Shown here in pieces: positions 1 to 53,132 of a DNA stretch of 64,000 bases. The DNA lies in contig OX459098.1 of NCBI GenBank assembly GCA_949775045.1, forward strand, positions 16,373,581 through 16,437,580, read 5' to 3'. The DNA is from Metridium senile (taxonomy: Eukaryota > Cnidaria > Anthozoa > Actiniaria > Metridiidae). Position 1 is the first letter of the stretch. Every line of letters begins with the position of its first letter. The notes beneath the pieces were generated by a model. It searched no databases, was not told where the DNA came from, and worked only from the letters and a program-made list of their open reading frames with translations. The position numbers and the translations under genes are program-made.

Positions 1-239
1 TTAGATAGGGATCTTATTTTCTATATTTAGAAACTCGACAACAATTCTTCAATTGAGTGTACATACCAAGAATATCTTTCTATTGCGTGCAATAAGCTTT
101 TGAAAACGTTTTCAATATTGTATGGGTTAACAATTGCTACATCAATATCTAAGAAAGATTACCAAATAATATTCAATAACTCTGTAATATGAGAGTGCAG
201 TTCTAATATTGTGAAAACTTCCTTACCAAATGTTAGGCG

Positions 240-860
240 TTACTTTAGTTACAATATATGGCTTTAGGATTAAATACAACATATTCTAGACATGTTACTA
301 TAGTTAAAATATATGGCTTAAGGACTAAATACAACATATTGTAGATATGTTGTGAAAGTAGAATGGACACCATAATATCAAATAGTAATTTGACATGTAA
401 TATTTTGTATCGATTTTATTGGTTTTGGTTTTAACAAAGAAACATACTTAATTATAAATGCAGACATGTTTTGAATACTTATTTATAATAGCGTATGGCT
501 TTAGGATTAAATACAACATATTGTAGACATGTTGTAATAGTAGTATGAACATCAAAATATCAAAGTGTAATTTGACAAGTCATATTTGTATCGACTTTAT
601 TGGTTTTGGTATTAATCAAGAAACATACTTAATTTTAAATGCAGAAATGTTTTGAATACTTATTTATAATAGCGTATGGCTTTAGGATTAAATACAACAA
701 ATTGTAGACACGTTGTAATAGTAGTATCAGATGAACATCAAAATATAAAAGTGAAATTTGACAAGTAATATTTTGTATCGACTTTATTGGTTTTGGTATT
801 AATTAAGAAACAAGGTTAATTTTAAATACAGACACGATTTGAATACTTATTAATAATAGC
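240..860. repeat. ~184-bp tandem repeat, about 3 units
   Basis: Unit includes aatttgacaagtaatatttt, ttattggttttggtattaat and gcgtatggctttaggattaa. Would lie in intron 1 of the left-hand paralogue. Confidence 0.75.
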
Positions 861-1086
861 GGAAAAATAGATACTTGATAAATCACCCACCGTGTACTTC
901 ACTTGTACTCGTGGCCAAATTTATAACACACTTCTATTTTCAAAAATCATGAGAGAACACGTATTAGAGAATTAGTAAATAATCAAACAGGTAGACAAAT
1001 GTAGTCGTAGAAAAGTGTACAAGGGTGAAGAAGCGAAGATTATGAAGCGATCGTATGTCACTCGGAATTAATCGGTAACTTCTTTA

Positions 1087-1565
1087 CAGTGAGGATACTC
1101 GAACCGTGAACACTTTGACTTTTTTGTTACTTTTTTTACCCACATCCCTTAAGCGAATAGATTAGAAATAGGATTTATTATGAACACTTAGTGTATTTGA
1201 ACTCACTGCTTCATTTTTAGAAGTTTTGAAGCAGTAGAAGGTCCAGAAAATAATAACATGAAAAAAGTCAGTCTTGACCCAGTTTCTGACGGGGACGTTC
1301 CGCTGGTACCTCTAAACCCTGACCCTATTTAAGACAGCAGAATCCTGAAAATATGCACCCTATTTCAAGACAAATTGGTAAAAAGTACACCCTATCCAAG
1401 ACTCAAGGGGGAAATTGTATACCCTAGGTAAGGCAATTCAAGACAAATTAGGCTAAATTGTATACCCTATTCAAGACTCCAAGGCAAAAAACCATACCCT
1501 ATTTGGCGGAACGTCCCCGTATAGTAAATATAAGGGAGTACCCCCCCCGGGGAGTATCCTCACTG
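1087..1565. mobile_element. Tc1/mariner-type MITE, copy 1, with nested insertion
   Basis: TA-flanked inverted ends CAGTGAGGATACTCGAACCG and cctcactg. The nested block 1291-1520 has ends ggggacgttccgc/gcggaacgtcccc and repeats the word taccctattcaagac about six times. Confidence 0.65.
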
Positions 1566-2540
1566 TAACGGCCCCGAAGGTATAAAGCGAAGATTAAGAA
1601 GCAATCTTATGTCACTCGGAATTAATCGGTAACTTATTTAATGGCCCCGAAGGCATATAAGATATCTTCGTAAAAGTAAAAGAAGTAAAAGTAAAAGTAA
1701 AAGAAGTTACCGATTAATTCCAAGTGACATAGGATCGCTTTTAATACTATCATGACAGCTATAAATACACGGAGATTACAAGCGAACACAAACGCGAAGG
1801 AGACTTTGGCGCCCGTGGTGGAGTCATACTCTAATGATAACAACTATATTTCAACGGTAATTACAACAAACTCTAAAATTAGAATTAAAGTGTTTTATAA
1901 CAGCATAATTAGAGTATGAATTAATAACAGAAAGGTAATGTTCATACCACAATTTATTTTAACCTCTTTAATTATTTTTAAACTCTGCTTTTAGCCACAC
2001 TAAAGTTAAGTTTTACGAAACAAAATAATAATGTATAAACATAATGAAATAACAATCTAAATTATGTTTAGAAATAAGAACAATTCACACAAGGAAGGAC
2101 AATTGAAGCACAATTGTGTATTGCTTGAAAAAATAAGAAACCGGCTATAAACTTGCACAGGGACTGATATTATCGGCAGGGTGTCTTTTTCAGACCCTCC
2201 ATAAATTCAGTCATAAACTTATTAAATCGAATGTCAAAGAATTTTCATGGAAACTGAATAGTTCCTATGAGCGAAGTAAAGATTTAAAACTCTTTGTGGG
2301 ATTGAAAACGTATATGTTACTCCAGCTTTGATCCACCTCTTCAACATAGAATATTTAATATATAGACTTTCCCTCCTTCCTATCTTCCTTTCTTTCTTTT
2401 CCTTTATTGTATATGTAATTGTTCATACTTGTTTGACCGAGAAAGCAACTTAGTTATACATTCCTTTCATGATAAATATTTCTTAAGTAGGAAATAAATC
2501 GAAATTTAAAAAATGTTAACAATACTTCACTCCGACTTAC

Positions 2541-2666
2541 CATTGTCAGGCAGTTAGCATAACATCTTGCCTTTTCAACCGTTGGCTTATGTCCAAACAA
2601 AACACCGTAGCTCACTGTCACATAAAGGCATAGGAGTACACCACGAACAAGGCCTATTTGTATCAT
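2541..2666 (-). CDS. First coding exon of a tandem paralogue, rest outside window
   Basis: Codes 42 residues: a signal peptide (MIQIGLVRGVLLCLYVTVSYG) followed by KARCYANCLTM and a gtaagt donor in phase 0. Exon 1 of the main kinase gene ends with the same residues, the same phase and the same donor position, while the signal peptides themselves have diverged. The ATG has A at -3. No second exon is visible between 1 and 2540, which fits the main gene, whose intron 1 is 6.7 kb. Probably another receptor of the same family; that its kinase end is intact cannot be seen here. Confidence 0.75.
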
Positions 2667-2759
2667 CTTGGAGCTGCTCTTACTCCCTGAGATGTGTAAC
2701 TGTTGAAGGAAGTAGAATGGACTGAGACGCTATCGAGGTCAATGAGGCTTGTAGTTAAC

Positions 2760-3150
2760 TGCAGCTGGTGTATGACGTCAGCGAAGAGGTATATCTATAT
2801 GAATAGTAGTAGCTCTTTAAGTCAGAATACACCAGTTTTAAAAAGGTTGTCCAAAGCATTGAGTCATTCTAAGGCGTAAAAACATTTGTAGATTAAGTTT
2901 CAATAATGAAAAAATATTATTTTGAATACTTTAAGCTACAAAGGACTACCCAAATACACCGTCTGTGACGTCAACGAAGAGTAATATCTATATGAATAGT
3001 AGTAACTTTTTAAAGTAGGAATACACCAAGTTTTAAAAAAGTTGTCCTAAGCGACGAGACATTTGTAGATTAAGTTTCAAAGATTAAAAATAATTATTTT
3101 TAATATTTTAGATACACAGTACTACCTAAATACACCGCCTGTGACTTCCT
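2760..3150. repeat. ~193-bp tandem duplication
   Basis: Two units sharing gaagagtaatatctatatga, aatacaccagttttaaaaag and ttgtagattaagtttcaa. Confidence 0.7.
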
Positions 3151-3314
3151 AAATAGACCAACAGTAGATACTGATCATCTATGACGTAAAGCAAGAAGCA
3201 AACGGTCATTCCATTTTAACAACAAGCTAAACATACCTATTCTAAGTACTCGCAATTAGATACGAAAATGGAATGAAAGAATGTTTTGCCCATATCTTAA
3301 TGCAGTCGAGCTAG

Positions 3315-3464
3315 AATACATCGAAACGAAATATGGCGTCCAATTTCAATAATTATTGTTCTTGACTGGCTAGCCTCGCATACATGTCAAAACTCCATTG
3401 TGTTTCAACGTGAATACGAACAACATGTTTTTAAAACTGGACGCCATATTACGATTCTGTATAT
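3315..3464. mobile_element. Degenerate copy of the GAATCGAAATATGG MITE
   Basis: Carries atggcgtccaatttcaataa, the central ctggctagcctcgcatacat and the inverse ggacgccatattacgattc. Confidence 0.6.
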
Positions 3465-3589
3465 ACCAGTGTCCAGAAATAGAAAACGTTTAAAGAATAT
3501 CTAACTACACTGGTAAACCCAATCAGATAGAAGCTATGACGTAAAGAAATTCCGAAAAAGGATATTTATGTAGATAATAGCAACAGTTC

Positions 3590-4360
3590 CTCTTTAAAGT
3601 CATGTATACACATGTTTCAAGAATGTTGTCCATAAGTAAAGTGTACAAATACAAATACAAAATTAGATACCAGACTGTAAATATGAATAACAGAAGCAGC
3701 AGAAATATTACAGACTTGGTTGTGTTCAGATGCATGTTGTATGGAACTTTTGGACTCAAAATACACCTAATTGAAAAGGGGTTGTCCAAAGTCGATTGAT
3801 TATTCAAATATAGATGGGAAAGACTGTAAGCATGAATAACAGAAATATTACAGTCTTGGTTGTGTTTAGATGCATGTTGTATGGAACTTTTGGACTCAAA
3901 ATACACCTATTTGAAAAGGGTTGTCCAAAGTCGATTGATTATTCAAAAATAGATGGGAAAGACTGTAAGCATGAATAACAGAAATATTACAGTCTTGGTT
4001 GTGTTCAGATGCATGTTGTATGGAACTTTTGGACTCAAAATACACCTTATTGAAAAGGGTTGTCCAAAGTCGATTGATTAGATGGCAAAGACTGTAAGAA
4101 TGAATAACAGAAGCAGCAGAAATATTACAGACTTGGTTGTGTTCAGATGCATGTTGTATGGAGCTTTTGGACTCAAAATATACCTAATTGAAAGGGGTTG
4201 TCCAAAGTCGATTGATTATTCAAATATAGATGGCAAAGATTGCAAGTGTGAATAAAACATTACAGTCTTACATGTGTTCAGATGTTGCATTGAATCGAAC
4301 TTTTGGACTCAAAATACACCTATTTGAAAAAGGTTGTCCAAGTCGATGAATTATTCCAAG
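3590..4360. repeat. ~140-bp tandem array, five units
   Basis: Unit includes gcatgttgtatggaactttt, ggactcaaaatacacctaat and ttgtccaaagtcgattgatt. It likely shares origin with the 193-bp repeat (both carry ttgtccaaag). No gene. Confidence 0.8.
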
Positions 4361-6395
4361 ACAAAGGCTTATGGGTATAGTATCAACTATAATAGCCTCC
4401 TTAAAGCAACTCAACGAACATACCACAACATACAGAGCATGCAGTAGGCTGCAAATGGTGTGACGACAAGGAAGGAAACCATCTATATATCACTTAGGAC
4501 TGAGCTCTTTGGCGTCAATATTCATCTTATAGTATTCAAGGTCAAAAGGAATTAGCATACTCAAAATAAGTTCATGAATAATCACTTCAATAGCTTTAAA
4601 AAAATATGTTGACTTCAACTGAAGCATAAAATCATCTCGACAATAGTGTCGACCATTTTCTTAACAATATAAGTCTTTGTATCATCGTGATATACATGTT
4701 ATGAAGTATGCCCATAATTCCTTTCTATCTTGAATTAACTAATCAACTTGGACGACCTTTTATGGAATAAATATATAGACACAAAATAGACAAAAAGACA
4801 ACTGTCGAGACTACAGAAGACGTTATGATATTCAGTTACGACGATGCCATTTTACTACCAACATCATAATACTTTTTAGATTTCTTTCTTAGTCCGATAT
4901 ATCTCAGTTCCCTCTTGAGAGTATCAACAATTTGAGCTTTTTCACAAAAGAAAGTAGGCAAAGCATTATGGTACTAATAGAAGAAGAACAACTCCATAGT
5001 GCAAATGGCTTATTTCGTGACTCATAGAGTACCCCGGCAAATACTATATTCACAAGCACAATATAAATTGATATTTTCCCAACACGATTTTCCCAACATA
5101 CCTACATTTCTGATGGCAATAATAGGCTGATTCTTTCGTTCATCGACGTCAAACGAAGAAAGTGTTATCCATACTAGAATTTCCTCAGTACATTTGAACC
5201 ATTCAATCAGTTAGTCCATTACGAGTTTTCTACACAATTAAGATCAAAAACCCAAAAGCATTTCAATACGAATTGTTCATAAAATAAAGCGACAGAAAAC
5301 CCAGACGTAAACACAGTAATTTCATTCAAGAATCCAGTAATAAAATTAATTAGTACTTTGACAACACTAAATTCAAAAAAATGAGTAATAAAATTAATTG
5401 ATACTTTGACAACACTACGTACGTATCAAATTGAAAAAAAAGAAATATAGTAGAAAGTTCAAAAATATAGATAAATAAATCAAGCACAAGATTAAAGTAA
5501 AATTATGGCGGATATTTTTATGGATATTAGTTATATCCTTACCTGACTACATTTTAGGCAAGAAAGATTAACGATGATTGATCATTAAAAACAATGACAA
5601 GCCTAAGTTGTTCACGCGGGTACCCTTCAAGTGTTTATGTCACTATTATTAGCATGTTAGCATCACCATTGAACGGTTAAAATTTTACAAAAAACATCGC
5701 TTCAATTGAAGATAATTTGATTTCATAAAAGAACTGTTTGAAAATATCCTTATAAATGTCTGGGGACGAATCTTCCTGGGGAAGAAAGATCCGACTTTCT
5801 GAACACTGCCTGTATAGTTTGAATGGCACATTAGTTATTAATTGGAAGTGTTTAAGAAAGAGATTGACGTTTGAGAGGGTTGAATTAAGCCGTTTAAAGA
5901 ACGTTAATTACGTTTGTTAATTATGTATTACCAAGTTCGTCTTAAAAATGGGAAAATATTACACTAAATAAATGCAACTTATGTCAATAATCATGCATCT
6001 AGGAACATTCAGCTGCTATAAAGAACTAGGCACTTATTTAAATAAAGATTGTTAAAGAGATCGCAATGCTGTTGACATTTTGTCTCAATATTTTGATAAA
6101 TATATAGTTTTATAGGACCTTCTCGAGACCCACATATGAGGAAGCATATGTCTAAATATACTTGTAAATGAATGATACGGACATACTCCAAAATCTTATT
6201 ACCTATTTAAACCAATCTATTTCATTTTCGAAATACAGGCCCAGGAATAAAAACAGCAAGTTCTTTAGTAAGCACCACCCCCGCGTATTTGCAATTGAAT
6301 GTTTTCATCGACCAAAACGATACAAAATATCTCAGCAATACGTTGTATTTACATTTTGATGAATAATGAGTGTAAAAAACGAAATTATTTATTTA
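4361..6395. other. Intergenic AT-rich DNA, no gene seen
   Basis: Only a short local duplication (ataaaattaattagtacttt, 5338-5415) stands out. No open frame with splice or start context was convincing. Confidence 0.5.
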
Positions 6396-6574
6396 AAAAT
6401 TGAAGATTACGTTTCTTCTGCGCTATGATTTATTATGAATTAATACCAAGCTTTCGGCCATCTTGGCCATCATCAGGGTGGTAGTACACGTAATTATGTT
6501 TGAATTAGCGTACGTAGTTAACAATAAGCGATAATAATGAATCATAACGCAGAAGAAACGTAATCTTCAATTTT
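6396..6574. mobile_element. Palindromic MITE, aaaattgaagattacg ends
   Basis: TA-flanked inverted ends of about 35 bp. The centre has ctttcggccatcttggccat, itself a hairpin. Between the paralogue and the kinase gene. Confidence 0.7.
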
Positions 6575-6977
6575 TAGCTAAATGCCTGCGTGCAAACAAA
6601 TATTGGAAATTATTTATGTTTTCGAGATTAGAGAAAATTAACCGCTTAATAAAATGTCGTGTAGGTCCTTATAGCATCCAAAATACGTCATCACTGCAAA
6701 CAACAATACTTGACACACCTTTTTCACACTGAAAGTTTTTAGATGGCGATAGGAAATACCAAAATAGAAATGATTTATGGGCATGTGCCTGATTACGAAA
6801 AGTTTTGAAAAGGCGATAGAATATTAAGATGGAAAGAAATATCTATATATATTAAAGAGCTCTTCAAAATGAAATATGCTATATTCCAAGACGAAGAGGA
6901 ATTATGTGCATGTACCTATATATCAAAGGGAGTAGTAATACTCCTGGTCGCTTCATGCTACAGAAAGGCTGGAGTTA

Positions 6978-7449
6978 AAGCCTCGTTCACACTAGCGACA
7001 TAATAAGCCTAAGCAATGATGCGCCGATGATCATGTATATTGATATATGGCGCTTTATAAGTCAATAAATTATTATTAGCAACACACGCAGACTCAGTTG
7101 GGCTTTGCTCATTCGCCGCTCTTGTCTTTTCTCACACTTATTCGAGAAATGCTTCACTGAGTCTGCGTATGTTGCTTATGCTTAAGGCCCGTTTACACTA
7201 GCAATTTTGTCGCGCGACAAGAGCTGCGATTTCAATGGCGATTTTATCGCAGATTTGTCAATGCTACTTTGAACATACACGAAATTTAGTGCAACTTGCT
7301 GCGATTTTCTGTCTCCTAAATTCGAGCGTATTCGAAATTGCGGCGACAAAGCTGCGGTAAAATCGCCATTGAAATCGTAGCTCTTGTCGCGCGACAAAAT
7401 TGCTCATAGTAGTGTAAACGGGCCTTTATGTCGCTAATGTGAACCAGGT
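6978..7449. mobile_element. Outer MITE with TTA flanks, interrupted
   Basis: Ends AAGCCTCGTTCACACTAGCG and the inverse gctaatgtgaaccaggt, with TTA flanks. The younger element 7185-7425 has inserted near its right end, so this one is older. Confidence 0.6.
7185..7425. mobile_element. MITE, TTA duplication, nested in another MITE
   Basis: Inverted ends AGGCCCGTTTACACT, TTA at 7182-7184 and 7426-7428. The interior is a near-perfect palindrome with tgtcgcgcgacaa and a repeated tgcgattt. Sits inside the element 6978-7449. Confidence 0.75.
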
Positions 7450-7575
7450 TTAAGCGACGGTATGATAAGACACTATAGCTTTTGAACGGACCTTAAATTC
7501 CTACTAATGTAAAAACAGTTGTCAAAGACAGACAAAGGTTATTCAAAATGAATTCAGTAATTCTGGGTATACGTA

Positions 7576-7818
7576 TTTACTCGAATAAGCGCCGCCCTCG
7601 AATAAGCGCCTCACATGTACACTATAATGTCACTCTAGAACAGCATTGGAAATACATTGGTATCAAAAGCTATATTCTTCAGTTCAAAGTTATTATATTT
7701 CACCGCTCGCCCATTAAATTATCTCCCCAATATTCGTAGTTCTGATCAAGAAGAGCTAAAAAGGGGACAGTGAGATCGTGAAAAATTTAACAAGCGCCGC
7801 GGCGCTTATTCGAGTACA
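7576..7818. mobile_element. MITE, tactcgaataagcgcc ends
   Basis: Left end tactcgaataagcgccgccc, right end gcgccgcggcgcttattcga. A short inner repeat (cctcgaataagcgcc) duplicates the left end. Confidence 0.55.
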
Positions 7819-8359
7819 CACGGTCGATCGTTTTCTCCTAAATTATTTCCATTACGGAAACACATTACCGATCAACTTCAATCTTTTTTAAACACAAGTA
7901 GCGACATGTTCCACTTGATATTAAGCTGCTTCCTTAGCGATGTCAACGCTGACAAAACGCTCGTTGAGAAAATGATTTTACGATATAATTTGTCATTTTG
8001 GGTTTATATTTCACTTCATAAGTAAGAAATATTAGGTATATTTCCTGTTGTTTTTGTCTTTAGTTTGAAATTATATTTGTCGTGTTTATTAGAATATTAC
8101 TTTTTAGTTAACGCAAAGTCCAATACGAGAATCAAATAAAACGTTTTAACATTTGCTTCTTGTAAAAAGAAGCATCAAAAGGAAAGTTAAAAAAGTAAAA
8201 TTTGAAAGTCCAAGTAAAGACAAAGGATGACGTTCGTAAAATGTGCCATCTTCATTCTCTTTTCCTACATTACTATCCCTAGTTCTCAGTATAGAACTTT
8301 CCCGAATTCGCATGACTTGACCACGAAAAAATTTATTCCAGTTGAGGTGGAGTGAATGA

Positions 8360-8367
8360 ATCTATAC

Positions 8368-8405
<38 letters not shown>

Positions 8406-8760
8406 CAATAACTTTTTTAACGTCTCAATCTTCTAGCTGGACGCAGTGCGCCCTACTAATCGGGGTGACTCACTACCTCTACGTTTAATATTTTGCACAC
8501 AACTCGGCTCACATTCACTATATTCTATCCACTCCAGCCATGCCTTGAATCCATATGTTATGTTTTATGATCGGTAAAGCGAATTGGGGAAAAGTCTTTT
8601 GTAAACATGAACATGGATGAATATATTTTATTCATTCCAGCCTTGCCTTGAATCCATATGTTATGTTTTATGATCGGTAAAGCGAATTGGGGAAGTCTTT
8701 TGTAAACATGAACATGGATGAATATATTTTATCCATTCCAGCCTTGCCTTGAATCTATTG
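8360..8760. repeat. (AAT)n and a 113-bp tandem duplication
   Basis: An (aat)n run at 8368-8404 is followed by a block related to 11511-11610 and by two copies of gaatccatatgttatgtttt ... aaacatgaacatggatgaat. Confidence 0.75.
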
Positions 8761-9102
8761 TTTCATTATAAATGAAGTGGATTAGCGAAAGGTTTATTCC
8801 CCAACTCAGTGATATGATTCGCATTATTTGAGGCTGCGCCAATTTCCTTTTGACAGCATAATAATAATCTGCCCTCATGAAAATGTGGCAGGGATTTTGC
8901 ATGCATCGCAAAAGAGTTAAATAACAATATAATACACCAGTTTTTTATTCTGCACCTTTTATGCCATTTTAGAATTGTTTTACATTTGATCTGATAATGA
9001 TTATTATTATTATTAAGTTTAAGTAGTTAGCAATAAAACATTTTTTAATACGAACGACCAACATGGACAACAAAAAACGTTTTCATGTTTACCATTTTCT
9101 TA

Positions 9103-9420
9103 AGGCCTAGTCTGGGACCTTAACTCGCGCAAACTCGCCTTAACTCGCACAAACTCGCATTAACTCGCACAAGCTCGCAGTAAATTACTCAATGTCATAA
9201 TGCACAGGGAATTGCCTTAACCTCATCTCACAAAGCTATATACACATAAAGTCATGCTCTTTTAGTGTCACTCCAAATTATGGGATTTTTCCTTAACTCG
9301 CCTTAACTCGCCTTAACTCGCAGCATTGAAATTTTGATTTTCCCTTAACTCGCCTTAACTCGCCTTAACTCGCCCAAACTCGCTGCGAGTTAAGGCGAGT
9401 TTAGGTCCCAGACTAGGCCT
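9103..9420. mobile_element. MITE with iterated taactcgcc words
   Basis: Inverted ends AGGCCTAGTCTGGGACC; flanks TTA (left) and TTC (right). The interior repeats ttaactcgcc/aaactcgc more than a dozen times. Lies between the kinase gene and its paralogue. Confidence 0.7.
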
Positions 9421-9894
9421 TTCTTACAATAGGTGAAGTATTGAGATTATTACATTTATTATTTCAAGTACATTTATAAGTAGCTCAAGTTAGTATTTTA
9501 TCAAAAGTTTAACCATTTGGAAATTATGTATTTTTATGCAGCGTCAAATGATTGCATTTTATATGAATTGCATGTACATATATTTACAAGTGTTTTAATA
9601 AACGTTTATTTGTGTTGATGGCTATTTCAATATTATTGCCGTATATTAACACGTTTAGATTTTTAAAAAGATTAAGATTAAGATTTTTTTTTCTGTGTTT
9701 ATAATGCTCAAACAATTACTTTTACACTAACTGGCAGCAATGGCCAAAATTAGAATTGGCCTGACTTTTAGCATTAAGCATTAAGTAGCGCGTTAAGCAT
9801 TTTCCTTCCGCCACCTCATTTAGTGTCAGACTACCTGTTTTTCCAGGGTGACATCAGAGAACTTCCCGTAATTTTCGCAACAAATTAAAGACCC

Positions 9895-10158
9895 CAGGAT
9901 GTCCAGTAATTATCCCGAGAATGCATGTCCAAAATAGTTGTCCCGAGGATATCCAGTAATTATCCCGAGAATGTCCAGTAATTATCCCGAGGAAGTCCAG
10001 TAATTATCCCAAAGATGTCCAGTAATTATCCCGAGGATGTCCAGTAATTATCCCGAGGATGTCCATTAATTGTTCCGAGGATGTCCAGTAATTGTCCCGA
10101 GGATGTACAGTAATTAACCCGAGGATTTCCAGTTATTATCCCGAGGATGTTCAGTAAT
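9895..10158. repeat. 22-bp minisatellite in the kinase 3'UTR, ~12 units
   Basis: Unit gatgtccagtaattatcccg + ag with small changes. It begins about 10 bp after the stop codon of the receptor, so it should be transcribed as 3'UTR. Confidence 0.85.
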
Positions 10159-10167
10159 TAAAGTCAT

Positions 10168-49717
<39,550 letters not shown>

Positions 49718-50339
49718 GTTCTTGGTTGTTCTTGGGCAAGTTTAATTAAATAACGGCCGGCCCTGTTGAAACAGATAGGTGTGAGAAACATATTCTATTT
49801 TTATTTGTTGACACTGGCATTTAATTGGAATTGTAGTGAGTAATTGAATACGTGACGGAAAGATTATCAGGTTATTTTCGCTCCCCTGCTGGAACTTTCT
49901 ACCTTTTATAATAATAGTATTGAACTGGTAATAGGTAGAGTTACCGAATTGATAGGAGTCGTGGAAGGAAATGTAAAAAACTGTACGTGCATGATAAATA
50001 TCATTTATGTCATTGATGCTGTCAAGTATGACGACTGTGAACCAATAGCGAATAGACTCTGATTGAAGAGGGGCAACAGATGGACTACTATACATATAAT
50101 ATATAGAGTTACTGATTATTGGTCTCGAAAGGAACTATTGATATACAAATCAACCGTTTATCCGTCAGAATAATAATGTGATCAATTAGGGACTTTATAA
50201 TATAGTTAACATGTGTATTGGAGAACTGTAAAGAAATAGGCGACTGGATGAATAAGCAAATATATTCGCAGTTGACAATTATTATATTCGCAGAGAGACA
50301 ATCAATAGAGGCAAACGGAAAGCAAAAGAATAAATGAAT

Positions 50340-50594
50340 GAATGGATTAAGGAATGGATGCATGAATGAATGAGTAAATGAATGAATAAATGATTGAATA
50401 AATATATGTACGAATGAATGAAACAAACAAATGAATGAACGGATGATTGTACGACCGGTTGAATGAACGAACGAAGAAACGAATGAATGAACGAACGTAT
50501 GAACGCACGAACGAATGAATGAACGCACGAACGGATGGATGGATGGATGGATGGATGGATGGATGGATGGATGGATGGATGGATGGATGGATGG

Positions 50595-50630
<36 letters not shown>

Positions 50631-50948
50631 ATGGATGGATGGATGGATAAATGAATGTACGAACGAACGAACGAATTATGAACGAATGAATGAACGCACG
50701 AACGGATGGATGGATGGATGGATGGATGGATGGATGGATGGATGGATGGATGGATGGATGGATGGATGGATGGATGGATGGATGGATGGATAAATGAATG
50801 TACGAACGAACGAACGAATTATGAACGAATGAATGAACGCACGAACGGATGGATGGATGGATGAATGAATGAATGAATGAATGAATGAATGAATGAATGA
50901 ATGAATGAATGAATGAATGAATGAATGAATGAATGAATGAATGAATGG
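50340..50948. repeat. Tetranucleotide complex (GGAT, GAAT, GAAC)
   Basis: Blocks of ggat and gaat separated by a repeated 50-bp spacer (aatgaatgtacgaacgaacg ...). The GGAT block plus spacer is itself duplicated. Upstream of the receptor first exon. Confidence 0.9.
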
Positions 50949-51812
50949 GCGGGCATACAGATTGGTGAATGGACAAATGTGTAATCATACATATCTACAT
51001 ATCAGTCTCTACATATCATTTCCAATATCAAACGAGACAACAAAGCGCAAATTACGTCATTGAATACACAGGAAGAAATCGAGATAAACGGTGATAATAA
51101 CGTTTTTGTAAATCACTGATTGACAAACTCGGTTCAATATTAAAAACGGGTTTTTAAACAGCTATATTTACATTTAAAAAACTTCAGCCCAACACAGGAG
51201 ACTTTATTAGTATATTTCTAATATGAATAACTCAAGTAGGTACAATATCAATTTCTATTCACATATCAGAAGTAAAAAATTGCCTCTCTCGGGCACATTA
51301 GCGAAAGTAATTCGATCGATCGCGCAAATAGACTTGAGTTATTAATTCGGTGTGCATTTCATACAAAGTGCCGAATCGATAAAACGATCGGATAGATATT
51401 ACTCAGTCAGTTTTTGAGTCAATATTTAACAAGCGAAAGTGATGGCACCAGCTTATTCGTATGAAAAAACACACACAGCTAAAAACGAGATAAAAGTATC
51501 TCACGTCCACTTCAATGCGCTAGTTACATGCTAAGAAAGATTTATTTTCCTCGTACTTTTTTCTCTTGTAGGTATTCATGAAATAAACAAAATAAAAGAT
51601 AGAAAGGCATATTAATCTAAGCTGAACAGTGGCGATTTCCATAAACAGTTATCCCATGAATAATAAATTAAAAAAACAAAACTGTTAAAATAAATAAAAT
51701 AAAAAGGAGTCTTCATTTAATTTTTACAACAAGCAGTTTCAAGTAGAAATGACATCTGCATGGTAATTGAGGGAGGGACTGGAAACAATTATAGAAATAT
51801 TAATCTTACTAA
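50949..51812. other. Upstream intergenic DNA, nothing recognised
   Basis: AT-rich sequence between the tetranucleotide complex and the TAA-flanked MITE. A promoter or untranslated first exon of the receptor could lie between 49718 and here, but none is visible. Confidence 0.4.
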
Positions 51813-52027
51813 GGATACGTTTACACGGTACCGGACAAATGTTTGACCGGTCAAAAAAACATGCGCTTAGGGGTTCCGTTCACACGGGACCGCGCTAAAC
51901 GTACAATAATTTGAACGCCTAACCGGTCAAAACGAAAATATTGTAATGATCGGTTCCGTGTGAACAGCATGTCCAGGTCGATTTTTTGACCGGTCAAACA
52001 TTCGTCCGGTCCCGTGTAAACCTAGCC
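51813..52027. mobile_element. MITE, TAA duplication, ttgaccggtcaaa interior
   Basis: Ends GGATACGTTTACACGG and the inverse ccgtgtaaacctagcc, flanked by TAA. The interior repeats ttgaccggtcaaa and related words. Confidence 0.75.
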
Positions 52028-53132
52028 TAAGAAACAGACCCCATCAAATGAAAGACCACACTAACATTATTAAGTTTACCAAGTTTTAGAATGATTGGGC
52101 AAATACTAACTGATGTATGGGCTTCAAACAAGTCGTAAAAATAAGAGAGAATGTATGGTTTTTGGAGACGCTGTGCTAAATCCCCATACATTCTCTCTTA
52201 TGATGGACTTTTCAGAAGCTTGCCACTCAGTAATAATTCATCCAAACATGCTCAAACTCGGTAATAATACTAATATTTGTATGTTGTTTTGTATGGTGGG
52301 GATCATTTCTTAATTAGATTAATATTTTCACTCGGGTCCAGTCTCCTCATGAATTCCGGAAAGGCCATTGGCAATGAATCGAACTTTCTTGCCAAATGTT
52401 TAAAAACAAAATGTATATTTTCAAACAAGCCAGAGTGCCGAGAGCGTATATATAAAATTAGAATAATGATAGATATTATACAACAAATATTGGCAATAAA
52501 ACAAACGTGTAAAACAGTGTATAAATTTTAATTGAACAAAAAACATTTTAATCAAATTTGGAAATGTTTCACTTTTTTAAATTATTAAGTTAAGAACTGA
52601 CAACTGGAGAGCTTACAGAAAGAATAAGTAAATTCAAGTTTAATTTAATAATTACAGGCAACTTTCGGAAATTACTAGTTTCCTTGTCTTAGAAAATCCT
52701 TTGAAACTATGATGTACATAGACGAAGGATTATGTCGCGAACTCATTGTTCATACAGCCGTAAAAGTTGACATTTTTACTAATATCAGTAAAATAAATAA
52801 AAAAGAGGTGGAATAAAACTGATAAAATGAAGGATACATATAAAAAAGTAAATAAATATAATTAATTAACTAAGATTTGTTGTTATTTATATACCTAGTC
52901 TATCTTATTCAAGTAAAAGGAAATAAAATTGAACAAAATGACACAGTTTAATTTTGCCAAAGTAAACACTTTTTACTGCTCCAACAATGGATGTCTTCAA
53001 TATGCGGGTTTGAAATTAATTTAAAATTATATTATACAGAAAACAAGAAAACCAAATCAAGGAAGAAATAGGGAAAAAGTGACCGTCAATAACTGTGTAT
53101 GAAAGAAATAACTGAGAGCTAAGAAATTTACT

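Noticed and set aside
3523..3906. 127-codon minus-strand frame
   Set aside because: Read through the 140-bp tandem array; the peptide repeats with the array period.
7182..7397. 71-codon minus-strand frame
   Set aside because: Lies entirely within the palindromic MITE 7185-7425.
50347..50988. 213-codon frame of repeated IHPS/HSFI
   Set aside because: GGAT/GAAT tetranucleotide array, not a gene.
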